Part shown: positions 1-5,990 of the stretch, piece after piece | How the letters are laid out: every line of letters begins with the position of its first letter | Numbering within the stretch: the stretch's first letter is position 1 | Assembly (NCBI GenBank): GCA_024643825.1 | Contig: JAHEME010000130.1 | Span: 1-7,388, forward strand | Origin: Chloroflexota bacterium | Lineage (GTDB): Bacteria; Chloroflexota; Anaerolineae; Aggregatilineales; UBA3940 | Length of the DNA: 7,388 nucleotides | Reading direction: 5' to 3' | Translations under genes and position numbers: made by a program | Notes under the pieces: model-generated | Told to the model about the DNA's origin: nothing | Seen by the model: only the letters and a program-made list of their open reading frames with translations | Databases searched by the model: none

Positions 1-246
1 GTTGCTTACTCTGGTTGCAACATTGATTAGAAGGCCGAGCAGCACAGCACTAATAGTCAGATTGCTTTGTGCTCCATTCTTGAGCCCAGCGCGGTCATTT
101 AGAAGTTCCTTGTGCACCTCACGTGCGTTCGTCAAGAGCACATGAAGTGCTTCTTTGTCAAGTGATTGGAGTAGTTCTTCCTCAACAGAATTTTGCAGGT
201 CTTCTTCCATGTCAGCTATAGCCAACGGTAATCTTGGACTGTTCAT
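1..246 (-). CDS. Hypothetical membrane protein, N-terminal part (runs off the left edge)
   Basis: An open frame of 82 codons starts at the ATG at 244-246 and continues off the left edge. Residues 13-57 are rich in Glu, Leu and Lys and look helical, possibly a coiled coil. Residues 63-80 (NLTISAVLLGLLINVATR) look like the first membrane helix. I do not recognise a family. The start is preceded by a weak AGGA only 2-3 nt from the ATG, so the start is not secure; an in-frame ATG at residue 13 is an alternative, also without a good ribosome binding site. It follows the 77-residue gene by 47 nt on the same strand, so the two could be co-transcribed. The DNA is clearly more AT-rich than the rest of the window, which may indicate transfer. 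Confidence 0.6.
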   Translation of the reverse strand, partial: MNSPRLPLAIADMEEDLQNSVEEELLQSLDKEALHVLLTNAREVHKELLNDRAGLKNGAQSNLTISAVLLGLLINVATRVSN

Positions 247-293
247 ATTCCTGTTACTCTATGCCTCATTAAGGCGTTCACCCTACACTATGT

Positions 294-527
294 CTATTCG
301 CTGTCGATGTTTTCATCATCTTGCTTAATTCTGGGATTTTTTTTGAACTTGTCCAACTTCATTGATCTTAGTGTACGTATCTGAGACTCTTTTTTAGCTG
401 CCTGCAATCTGGGTGGCATCTTTCGCTCTTGATCTCTGGGCTGTATCGGCGTTCGTTCGGAGTTCTCTGAATCATCGTGTTCTCGTTCGTCTGCTTGATT
501 CTTGTCCTCATGTGCTTTCTGTGACAT
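294..527 (-). CDS. Small highly charged hypothetical protein, 77 aa
   Basis: The protein is almost entirely polar: Glu, Asp, Lys, Arg, Gln and Ser dominate, there is no Cys, and there are hardly any hydrophobic stretches, so it is probably intrinsically disordered. The N-terminal half is acidic and the stretch around residues 36-70 is basic. No family is recognised. Support for a real gene is the ribosome binding site AGGGAG seven nt upstream of the ATG. The AT-richer base composition matches the following gene at 1-246, with which it may form an operon. It might bind nucleic acid or a protein partner through the basic segment, but that is a guess from composition alone. A spurious frame remains possible because of the short length. 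Confidence 0.5.
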   Translation of the reverse strand: MSQKAHEDKNQADEREHDDSENSERTPIQPRDQERKMPPRLQAAKKESQIRTLRSMKLDKFKKNPRIKQDDENIDSE

Positions 528-631
528 TGTCTATCTCCCTGGGAAGCTCCGCACACAATTCGACGGTTAATTAATCTAGCAACATGAGGTTACCACGAAA
601 TGATAGAAGGAGCCATCGCTGCGAGATTAAT

Positions 632-1159
632 CTATTCTTCCGGCGGGCCGATGTATTCGATAGAGAGTGTCCCCAACGGTTCCGGGCCATAGTAAACTCG
701 GTAGACGTGGTCCTGGGTGAAGGCTTCGTAGTGTGCTGGCTTTACTTTGAACTCATGCCCGCCGATCACCACGTAGTGATCGGTCTCGGAAATGGCGACA
801 TCATCGGCCCAGGTAGTTGATTCCCGCCGCACGAACTGGGCTTTTCCCTCCACACTATCCACTTCCGACGGCGGCTTATCGACCGCGCCGGAAAAGAACA
901 GAAGCGCCAGCAGCACCAGTACAATGCCGCCAACCAGTGGCCCGAGGCGTCCTTCGATAGACATCGACTGAACAATTGGCAGTAGCAGGATCGCGCCGAC
1001 AGCAAAGCACACTACTCCCGCGATGACCGCTGTGATGTTGCGTCTTCTCTGCTTCTTCATGACGCGCATCCGCTGGCGCGCTGACAGCCTCCTCTGTTTG
1101 TTCTCCGCCAGATCCAGTTCTGTAAAAGCAAATGCTTCTCTGAGTAATGCGGCGTTCAT
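632..1159 (-). CDS. Two-helix membrane protein with conserved YRVYY tail, 175 aa
   Basis: The frame is open up to 1264, but the start is placed at the ATG at 1157-1159 because GGAGGA lies five nt upstream; the 35 residues further upstream have no ribosome binding site. The N-terminal 40 residues are a cytoplasm-type, very basic segment (KKQRRR at 35-40) preceded by an amphipathic stretch (LREAFAFTELDLAENKQRRL). Two membrane helices follow, at about 41-63 and 72-93. The soluble C-terminal domain of about 80 residues contains YVVIGGHEFKV and HVYRVYYGPE, ending in LSIEYI. I have a sense of similar two-helix proteins in Chloroflexota, where the tail gives a small beta-rich domain, but no function is known to me. 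The gene diverges from the lipoprotein gene across a 164-nt intergenic region. Confidence 0.8.
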   Translation of the reverse strand: MNAALLREAFAFTELDLAENKQRRLSARQRMRVMKKQRRRNITAVIAGVVCFAVGAILLLPIVQSMSIEGRLGPLVGGIVLVLLALLFFSGAVDKPPSEVDSVEGKAQFVRRESTTWADDVAISETDHYVVIGGHEFKVKPAHYEAFTQDHVYRVYYGPEPLGTLSIEYIGPPEE

Positions 1160-1258
1160 CGGTCTCCTCCCATCTCGTTCGACTTGCCCCGGCCCCACCC
1201 TACCATGAATCGCAATGCGAGGCCAATTACGCGTCCGATCTTCATCACTACGTACGGA

Positions 1259-1286
1259 TTGCATAGTTCTTTCGAATGACTATACT
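1259..1286 (+). promoter_or_regulatory. Candidate sigma-70-type promoter of the lipoprotein gene
   Basis: TTGCAT at 1259-1264 and TATACT at 1281-1286 are separated by 16 nt. The -10 matches consensus at five of six bases, the -35 at three of six. This puts a start of transcription near 1293 and a leader of about 30 nt before the ribosome binding site GGGGGAGA. No comparable promoter was evident for the divergent gene that starts at 1159. Confidence 0.4.
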
Positions 1287-1323
1287 GTCTGCTCATCGCC
1301 AAATGTTGATGGGGGAGATAGTC

Positions 1324-1767
1324 ATGAAGAAACATTCTATCGTCGTCTTGATTCTGATCTTTGCTGTGCTTGTCCTGATCGGTTGTTCAAGCGGGCCTGC
1401 CACCGAAGTTTCGTTCAGCGATGTATGCCAGTTGGAAAACGATCATAAGAACCTCTCGACGGTGGGCTACTTCAGCACTGGCGCGAGCGTGTACTGTTCC
1501 GATAGCGGCGGGGATTACCGCTGCGGCATGGAGTTTCACGAGCAGCCGGGTTCGGAAGCCGAGTTCACCGCCGACATGCTGGAGGGGAACGGCAAGAACC
1601 AGATGGCAGAACTCCCCAGCAGCTACAGCGATGCCGACGTGCAGATCAAAACTGATGACGGCAGCGTGATCGGCGTAGGGCAGCGCGCGCGCATCAGCGG
1701 GAAGATGTTGATCACCGAGGGGGTGTGCCTGATGACGGTCGACAAGGTTGAGGCACTCTCGGAGTAA
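1324..1767 (+). CDS. Lipoprotein with a probable OB-fold-like domain, 147 aa
   Basis: Residues 1-21 are a lipoprotein signal peptide: MKK, a hydrophobic run, then the lipobox LIGC with Cys21 as the lipidated residue. The frame is open from 1276, but the ATG at 1324 is chosen because GGGGGAGA lies about six nt upstream and the signal peptide begins exactly there. The mature domain has four more cysteines (35, 58, 67, 135), which could form two disulfides. The pattern of a VYC strand, an RC strand, the acidic tddG-like turn (KTDDGSVIGVGQRARISGK) and a final GVCLMTVDKVEAL strand resembles small OB-fold, tRNA_anti-like lipoproteins. That assignment is by pattern only. It is expected to sit on the outer face of the cytoplasmic membrane. 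It is convergent with the next gene, with only 9 nt between the two stop codons and no clear terminator. Confidence 0.82.
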   Translation: MKKHSIVVLILIFAVLVLIGCSSGPATEVSFSDVCQLENDHKNLSTVGYFSTGASVYCSDSGGDYRCGMEFHEQPGSEAEFTADMLEGNGKNQMAELPSSYSDADVQIKTDDGSVIGVGQRARISGKMLITEGVCLMTVDKVEALSE

Positions 1768-1776
1768 GCCCCTTCC

Positions 1777-2307
1777 TTATATATTGCCGCCCACCAGCAG
1801 CATGCAGTCCCACCAGCCGGGGTGCTTCGAGATCGGCGCGCAGTGGTAGAGGAACCACTCGCTCATGTATGCCCAGCTTCGATTATCAGGGATGGGCGGG
1901 TTCGCGTCTTGTGGCAGGGTCTGCCCTCCGGGTGCATACACCAGGGCGGGCATGGTTTTATCCGGCAGTATGTCTTTGAATGGCTGCTGGAAAGGGTTGC
2001 CGCCCGGCGGCTGTGGGAAGATCACCATGCCGTTTTCGACGGCATAGTCGCTGCCGTTGGCAGGATACCAACGCGGATACGAATAAAGCCCCAGATCGAT
2101 AGCTGCACTGCCGGGGTTCTGAAGGGCGGTATTGGCGGCTTGTTCCAGTCCGGCGCTGATCGGATCGGCGGTGGATTGCAGCCACAGAAGCATGGCGACC
2201 GCCGCGCATACGCTCATGAGGAGCACAAACCCGGCGGCGATGATCCACAGCCAGCGGCGGCTGCGTGTGGTGGGCTGTTCGTGTTGTGATTCGCTCCTGT
2301 TGCTCAC
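1777..2307 (-). CDS. Membrane-anchored hypothetical protein, 176 aa
   Basis: A short basic N-terminus (RSRR at 15-18) precedes one membrane helix at about 19-43, and the remaining 130 residues should be outside the cytoplasm. That part is rich in Pro, Gly, Trp and Tyr (YSYPRWYPANGSDY, FPQPPGGNPF, YAPGGQ) and has two cysteines near the end (YHCAP and WWDCM) that may pair. No family is recognised. The start is the GTG at 2305-2307: an in-frame TGA lies only four codons upstream, and no later start precedes the helix. The ribosome binding site is poor (GAG about 9-11 nt upstream), so expression may be weak. Confidence 0.68.
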   Translation of the reverse strand: MSNRSESQHEQPTTRSRRWLWIIAAGFVLLMSVCAAVAMLLWLQSTADPISAGLEQAANTALQNPGSAAIDLGLYSYPRWYPANGSDYAVENGMVIFPQPPGGNPFQQPFKDILPDKTMPALVYAPGGQTLPQDANPPIPDNRSWAYMSEWFLYHCAPISKHPGWWDCMLLVGGNI

Positions 2308-2370
2308 AGTACTTGCTCAGTCGCCTTTGACTTCATAGTTTGTTGGGATCAAGCTCTTGTGTCCTACCTT

Positions 2371-2421
2371 CCCGGCAATCGAATTGCCGGGCTAAGAAAA
2401 TGATGTCCAATGAATTGGACG
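2371..2421. repeat. Tandem perfect hairpins, REP-like element
   Basis: Two perfect inverted repeats lie 13 nt apart. The first is CCCGGCAAT (2371-2379), loop CGA, ATTGCCGGG (2383-2391). The second is GTCCAAT (2405-2411), loop GA, ATTGGAC (2414-2420), with a possible T-G pair closing its base. The first lacks a downstream T run on either strand, so it is not a typical terminator; on the minus strand the second is followed by a short T-rich stretch (ATCATTTTCTT) and could terminate weakly. Position in an intergenic gap, a short spacer and two unlike palindromes are typical of REP or small MITE-type dispersed repeats. Only one copy is in the window, so the repeat status is inferred. Confidence 0.55.
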
Positions 2422-2466
2422 GCTGCTATTCACTTGTTTCAGCTACATTCGGCAGGATTAGAAAGT

Positions 2467-2691
2467 CTACATTTCATCAGGGTCTAGCTCTTCAGTTTCA
2501 CCCGCAAGATACTCTCGATGGGCTTCATCAGCCAGCTTGCGCAGTTGGGGGAGTGTTTCCGCGAAGCGTTTTTGCCAGCGCTGCTCGTCAAGTTCTTCAA
2601 GCATCCACGCGGCGAAGGCTTCCTGCTCTTCGGGCGACAACCTGGCTGCTTCTTTGAAGGCTTGTTCTCAGAGCGTACTTACCCTTACCAT
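2467..2691 (-). pseudogene. Orphan type II antitoxin-like gene with in-frame TGA at codon 8
   Basis: The frame from the ATG at 2689-2691 to the TAG at 2467-2469 would give 74 residues, but codon 8 (2668-2670) is TGA. After it the protein reads EQAFKEAARLSPEEQ, then AAWMLEELDEQRW, LADEAHREYLAGETEEL and DPDEM. This matches small antitoxin-like proteins known to me from cyanobacteria and Chloroflexota (EEQ..LA.W.LEEL..E.RW...LADEAL.EY..GKT..LDPD). Usually a RelE/ParE-type toxin gene follows; here 2308-2466 codes for nothing. The original ribosome binding site GGGAGG is intact eight nt upstream of the ATG. A TGC-TACACT extended -10 on the minus strand (TACACT at 2724-2729) and the small palindrome TTACCCTGTAA (2736-2746) may be its old promoter and operator. 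Restart at TTG codon 18 lacks a ribosome binding site. Confidence 0.72.
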
Positions 2692-2759
2692 AGGCCAATC
2701 CTCCCTGTGCTGCTGCTTTCTTAAGTGTAGCAGGCTTACCCTGTAAGGAAAAGCCAACA

Positions 2760-2789
2760 AAAAAGGGACAGAATACTCTGCCCCTTTTT
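2760..2789 (-). terminator. Rho-independent terminator of arsM (works in both directions by shape)
   Basis: The arms AAAAAGGG (2760-2767) and CCCTTTTT (2782-2789) extend inward, past one A/C mismatch, to CAGA (2769-2772) and TCTG (2777-2780), with loop ATAC. On the minus strand the stem is followed by a run of T, 28 nt beyond the arsM stop codon. The A/T-rich arms could also serve plus-strand transcripts. Confidence 0.85.
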
Positions 2790-2817
2790 GCGATGCACTT
2801 GCAATCCTGCGATCCGA

Positions 2818-3585
<768 letters not shown>

Positions 3586-3597
3586 GTGAAGCTCCTT

Positions 3598-3620
3598 ATA
3601 TCGACAAGTGTCAATAGATT
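3598..3620. promoter_or_regulatory. Second ArsR-type operator copy in the arsM leader
   Basis: This stretch carries ATATCGACAA (3598-3607), the exact reverse complement of TTGTCGATAT at 3678-3687 in the promoter operator, and AATAGATT (3613-3620), the exact reverse complement of AATCTATT at 3660-3667. Within it, TCGACA-ag-TGTCAA is an imperfect palindrome with one mismatch. It abuts the ribosome binding site AGGAG (3592-3596), so a bound repressor would sit as a roadblock in the leader. The regulator is inferred. Confidence 0.55.
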
Positions 3621-3664
3621 AAGCGATAAGAAAAGGCACTCGTATCAGTACCTTTGTCAAATCT

Positions 3665-3692
3665 ATTATATTGATATTTGTCGATATGTCAA
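3665..3692 (-). promoter_or_regulatory. arsM promoter with overlapping palindromic operator
   Basis: On the minus strand a perfect TTGACA (3687-3692) and a perfect TATAAT (3665-3670) are separated by 16 nt. A 22-nt imperfect palindrome, TTGATAT ... ATGTCAA at 3671-3692, covers the -35 and the whole spacer, the place where ArsR/SmtB-family repressors usually bind. Transcription should start near 3657-3658, giving a leader of about 72 nt. The promoter strength implies that the gene is kept off by a repressor and released by arsenite; the repressor is not encoded in this window. Confidence 0.82.
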
Positions 3693-3735
3693 GATCGAAG
3701 ATAGCAGGCCAACAGAATGGCATGAACAAGTTGTA

Positions 3736-3963
3736 CTAAAGAAGGTCAAGCAGTTCTTCGACCGTCAACCTTGCCTGCTTCAATATATGGGAAAGTGTGG
3801 AACGTTTGATTGGACGATGAGCAGGTACGGTTATCTTGAGAACATCATCACCCATTCGCTTTTGCAGGCGAATAGGGCTGCCTTTCTGTCTTACTACAGT
3901 CCATCCGTCTCTTTGCAATGCCTTGACGACCTCAAAATAGTTGAGGCTGGGGACTTTGGTCAC
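3736..3963 (-). CDS. hicA: HicA-family mRNA interferase toxin, probably inactive, 75 aa
   Basis: HicA toxins are small double-stranded-RNA-binding-fold ribonucleases that cut mRNA and are held by HicB. The sequence fits the family throughout: VVKALQRDGWTVVRQKGS at 12-29, RLQKR, then LKITVPAHRPIKRSTLSHILKQARLTVEELL. In the family the motif is GSH, with the histidine needed for catalysis; here it reads GSP, Pro30, encoded by CCT at 3874-3876, one base away from the His codon CAT. The toxin is therefore predicted to be dead or strongly weakened. It starts with GTG at 3961-3963 and overlaps the hicB stop by four nt, with AGGA inside hicB as ribosome binding site, which points to translational coupling. 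Frame and length are otherwise intact. Confidence 0.9.
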   Translation of the reverse strand: MTKVPSLNYFEVVKALQRDGWTVVRQKGSPIRLQKRMGDDVLKITVPAHRPIKRSTLSHILKQARLTVEELLDLL

Positions 3964-4163
3964 ACTTCGATTTCCTGAACCAGGACATTGTCGGGTAGAA
4001 TCCAGTCGTCCTCCACTGGTTCCAGATACAACGCAATCGCCTCATGGATGTTTGCAATCGCCTCTTCCTGTGTATCCCCTTCGCTGATACAGCCCGGAAG
4101 GGAAGGCACGTACACGGTGTAGCCACCGTCTTCGCTTGGTTCCAGTACAACTTTGATCTGCAT
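3960..4163 (-). CDS. hicB: HicB-family antitoxin, short form, 67 aa
   Basis: HicB antitoxins bind and block HicA. The family core is present: IKVVLEPSEDGGYTVYVPSLPGC at 3-25, GDTQEEAIANIHEAIALYL at 29-47. The protein ends just after this RNase H-like partial fold, so it lacks the C-terminal DNA-binding domain of longer HicB proteins and may not regulate its own promoter. The open frame reaches 4226, but the ATG at 4161-4163 is chosen because GGAGT lies seven nt upstream and the family begins there. Antitoxin precedes toxin, the reverse of the order in Escherichia coli. It follows the pyrophosphatase stop by 66 nt on the same strand, and I see no clear promoter in between. Confidence 0.9.
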   Translation of the reverse strand: MQIKVVLEPSEDGGYTVYVPSLPGCISEGDTQEEAIANIHEAIALYLEPVEDDWILPDNVLVQEIEV

Positions 4164-4229
4164 ATGGTGTACTCCAATCGTGAGTCTGGTACTGTCCACA
4201 AAGTGGGTCATGATGCAGGGCGGCAAGCG

Positions 4230-4853
4230 TCACTCTGACAGGCTTTCCGGGTACGCTTCCCTGTAATCCTGTATGGCTGCCTCAACAACCTTGAAGGCGT
4301 GCTCACGCCCATAGGTGGCTTCGACGGTCAGGGTGGATGGACTGCCGGGGATCATCTTGTAGGTCGCAAAATAGTGCCGCAAACGTTCCACCAGAATCTC
4401 TGGCAGATCGGAAACATCTTCCACGCCACCCCAGATGCTGTCATTCAGCAGAATGGAAATGATCTTATCGTCAGCCTCTTCCTGATCGACCACCTGAAGG
4501 CCGCCAATGATCTTCGCATTCAGGATCACTTCTGAATGATTGATGGGCCTTTCGCTGATCACGCAGATATCCAGCGGGTCTTTGTCCCCGCGTTTGGCTT
4601 TGGGTGAAAGATCGCCCACTCGATCCGCGCAGTAGGTGCGGGGAATGAAGCCATACAGGGCTGGGGGTAACGAAGATGTGCGCTGGGGGCGGTCAACGCG
4701 CAGAAACCCCGCCGTCTTGTCAAGCTCATACTTGATCAGGTCGAAGGGCGTTATCTCCACGTATACATGGACTATCTGCGGAGGGTTGGGGCCAATGGAG
4801 ATTCCATGCCAGGGATGCGCTTGCCAGCGGGAAAAAGGAGATAGAGGACTCAT
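4230..4853 (-). CDS. ppa: Family I inorganic pyrophosphatase, 207 aa
   Basis: It hydrolyses pyrophosphate to two phosphates in the cytoplasm, pulling biosynthetic reactions forward. Family residues are visible in order: Glu33 (YVEITP), Lys41 and Glu43 (KYELDK), Arg55 (VDRPQ), Tyr67 (YGFIP), the metal site DKDPLD with Asp90, Asp92 and Asp95, and VVDQEEADDK with Asp123, Asp128 and Lys130. HYFATYK near 167 is the conserved late motif. The second residue of the metal motif is Lys91, where the family pattern normally has a small or acidic residue, usually Gly. The start HPWHGIXXG and NDSIWGGVEDVSD are typical of the subgroup with a longer N-terminus. The ATG at 4851-4853 has AGGA six nt upstream; a TTG two codons earlier is less likely. 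It follows the SRPBCC gene by 39 nt, a probable operon. Confidence 0.93.
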   Translation of the reverse strand: MSPLSPFSRWQAHPWHGISIGPNPPQIVHVYVEITPFDLIKYELDKTAGFLRVDRPQRTSSLPPALYGFIPRTYCADRVGDLSPKAKRGDKDPLDICVISERPINHSEVILNAKIIGGLQVVDQEEADDKIISILLNDSIWGGVEDVSDLPEILVERLRHYFATYKMIPGSPSTLTVEATYGREHAFKVVEAAIQDYREAYPESLSE

Positions 4854-4892
4854 CTGCAATCCTACCTTTGCTTTGTCGTTACAGGGATGATC

Positions 4893-5339
4893 CTACTTCC
4901 CCTTGACGTACTTCGCCAGCAGTTCGAGCTGTTCGCGGTAGATGCGCTTGAGCACGGAGGGAACCATCAGCCGTTCCATGAAGCCGCGAAAACCGGGGCT
5001 GGATTGCATCTCGGTGGTGATGGTCACTTTCGTCTTTGTGCCGCCTTCCTCCGAATCGAAGGTGAAGGTCGTGGTTGCGAGATCATCGGCTTCGACCAGC
5101 ACGCGGCTCGGTTCCGGCTCGCTGACCGTCTGGCGCGCTTTGCGATCCATGCCCATGATGGTCATGTGCAGGTCGAGCACCGTGCCCGCGCCCTTCCCCC
5201 CTTCGACCACCTTCAGGCTGGCGAAGTACTCCTTCGGCAAAATGGCCGGATGCCCGATGCGGTAATCGGAGATGACGCCGTGAACGACCTCCGGTGAGGC
5301 CTCCACTACTCGTGACGCTTTCGCCCGAACAACCCCCAT
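4893..5339 (-). CDS. SRPBCC (START-like) family protein, 148 aa
   Basis: The single domain fills the protein: it begins with VVEASPEVVHGVISDY, the usual first strand and helix of polyketide cyclase/dehydrase-like proteins, continues with the strands GAGTVLDLHMTIMG, TFTFDSEEGGTKTKVTITTEM, and ends in the long closing helix LKRIYREQLELLAKYVK. Such proteins form a deep hydrophobic pocket that binds a lipid or other small ligand; the ligand cannot be told from the sequence. No signal peptide or membrane helix is seen. The ATG at 5337-5339 has GAGGAG about eight nt upstream. It leads a run of same-strand genes (pyrophosphatase, hicB, hicA). A second SRPBCC domain is found in the fusion protein at 5991-7124. 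Confidence 0.88.
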   Translation of the reverse strand: MGVVRAKASRVVEASPEVVHGVISDYRIGHPAILPKEYFASLKVVEGGKGAGTVLDLHMTIMGMDRKARQTVSEPEPSRVLVEADDLATTTFTFDSEEGGTKTKVTITTEMQSSPGFRGFMERLMVPSVLKRIYREQLELLAKYVKGK

Positions 5340-5372
5340 TCTGCCTGCTCCTCGTGTGTGCTAATTGCTCTC

Positions 5373-5449
5373 ATTGTATACTGAAAACGGTCACAAACTT
5401 CGCTCTTTCAAGGAACGAAAAACTGTGGTTAGTGCCCGCGCGCAGTATA
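5373..5449 (-). promoter_or_regulatory. Candidate promoter region of the SRPBCC-ppa operon
   Basis: Two -10-like sites lie on the minus strand in the 134-nt gap before the SRPBCC gene: TG-C-TATACT, an extended -10 with TATACT at 5444-5449, and TATACAAT at 5373-5380. Neither has a good -35 at the right distance. I see no convincing terminator for the Nudix gene in this gap, so read-through from upstream is also possible. Confidence 0.3.
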
Positions 5450-5473
5450 GCATTGTGTGTACCAACAAAGCTA

Positions 5474-5977
5474 TCACTCAGGTTCCCAGGTTGGGGGTCG
5501 GTAGGACGCCTGTCCCCGCCGCGCAAACGCATCAGCGAGCACGATGCGCGTCCAGGGGGCGAGGTTCTCCAGATGATCAAGGTCGGCTTCGCTGACCGCA
5601 CGGACATCCAGCGTCTCGTCGCCGTCCGGGTGCGCCGATCCACGCACGATGCGGGCCGCGAATGCCGTCGTCACATACGAAGTTCGGTCGCCGTTGGGGT
5701 AGGTGATGGCGAACTCCGGGCCACTGTACACGCCAACGATCCCGGTGAGTTCGACGAACAGCCCGGTCTCTTCCCACATCTCGCGCACGGCGGCATCAGC
5801 GGGGCGTTCCAGCGGATCGACGCCGCCGCCGGGGGCCACCCACTGATCGGTATCGCCTGAATACACCAGCATCACGCGGCCCTGATCGTCAAAGGCGATC
5901 ACCGCCGCCGAGGGCATCTGGATCAGCGTACTGCCGACCTTCTCTCGCAGCCAGCGCAGGTAGGGGGAGATAGGCAT
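5474..5977 (-). CDS. Nudix hydrolase, 167 aa
   Basis: Nudix enzymes cleave nucleoside diphosphates linked to another group, using Mg ions. The Nudix box is complete, starting at Gly51 and Glu57 and including R65-E66, E69-E70, G72 and L73 (REMWEETGL). WVAPGGG at 46-52 and the preceding strands AAVIAFDDQGRVMLV are the normal fold elements. Residues 1-20 form an extra N-terminal helix (PYLRWLREKVGS) seen in ADP-ribose or mutT-like relatives; the substrate cannot be assigned. The ATG at 5975-5977 is 13 nt after the stop of the DUF2652 gene, with AGGA about 10 nt upstream overlapping the end of that gene, so the two are almost certainly co-transcribed and may be coupled. Confidence 0.93.
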   Translation of the reverse strand: MPISPYLRWLREKVGSTLIQMPSAAVIAFDDQGRVMLVYSGDTDQWVAPGGGVDPLERPADAAVREMWEETGLFVELTGIVGVYSGPEFAITYPNGDRTSYVTTAFAARIVRGSAHPDGDETLDVRAVSEADLDHLENLAPWTRIVLADAFARRGQASYRPPTWEPE

Positions 5978-5990
5978 GATCAGGATGTCC

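Noticed and set aside
1160..1264. N-terminal extension of the two-helix membrane protein
   Set aside because: The internal ATG at 1159 has a near-perfect ribosome binding site; the extension has none and overlaps the likely promoter of the divergent lipoprotein gene.
1822..2289. Plus-strand frame of 155 codons
   Set aside because: It is opposite the membrane-anchored protein, whose helix and domain pattern make more sense; the plus translation is rich in Gly and Arg.
2340..2657. Plus-strand frame of 105 codons across the hairpins
   Set aside because: It runs through both palindromes and antisense to the recognisable antitoxin frame, so it is a chance reading.
2668..2670. TGA read as an amino acid (recoded stop)
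   Set aside because: Four intact genes in the window end in TGA and no selenocysteine-type hairpin was seen directly after codon 8; nonsense mutation or sequencing error is simpler.
4164..4226. 21-residue N-terminal extension of HicB
   Set aside because: HicB proteins begin at the MQIKVV start, which has GGAGT upstream; the extension overlaps the pyrophosphatase stop region and has no family match.
5294..5860. Plus-strand frame of 188 codons
   Set aside because: It is antisense to the Nudix gene and the SRPBCC start, rich in Arg and Gly as expected for a shadow of GC-rich coding DNA, and has no convincing ribosome binding site.
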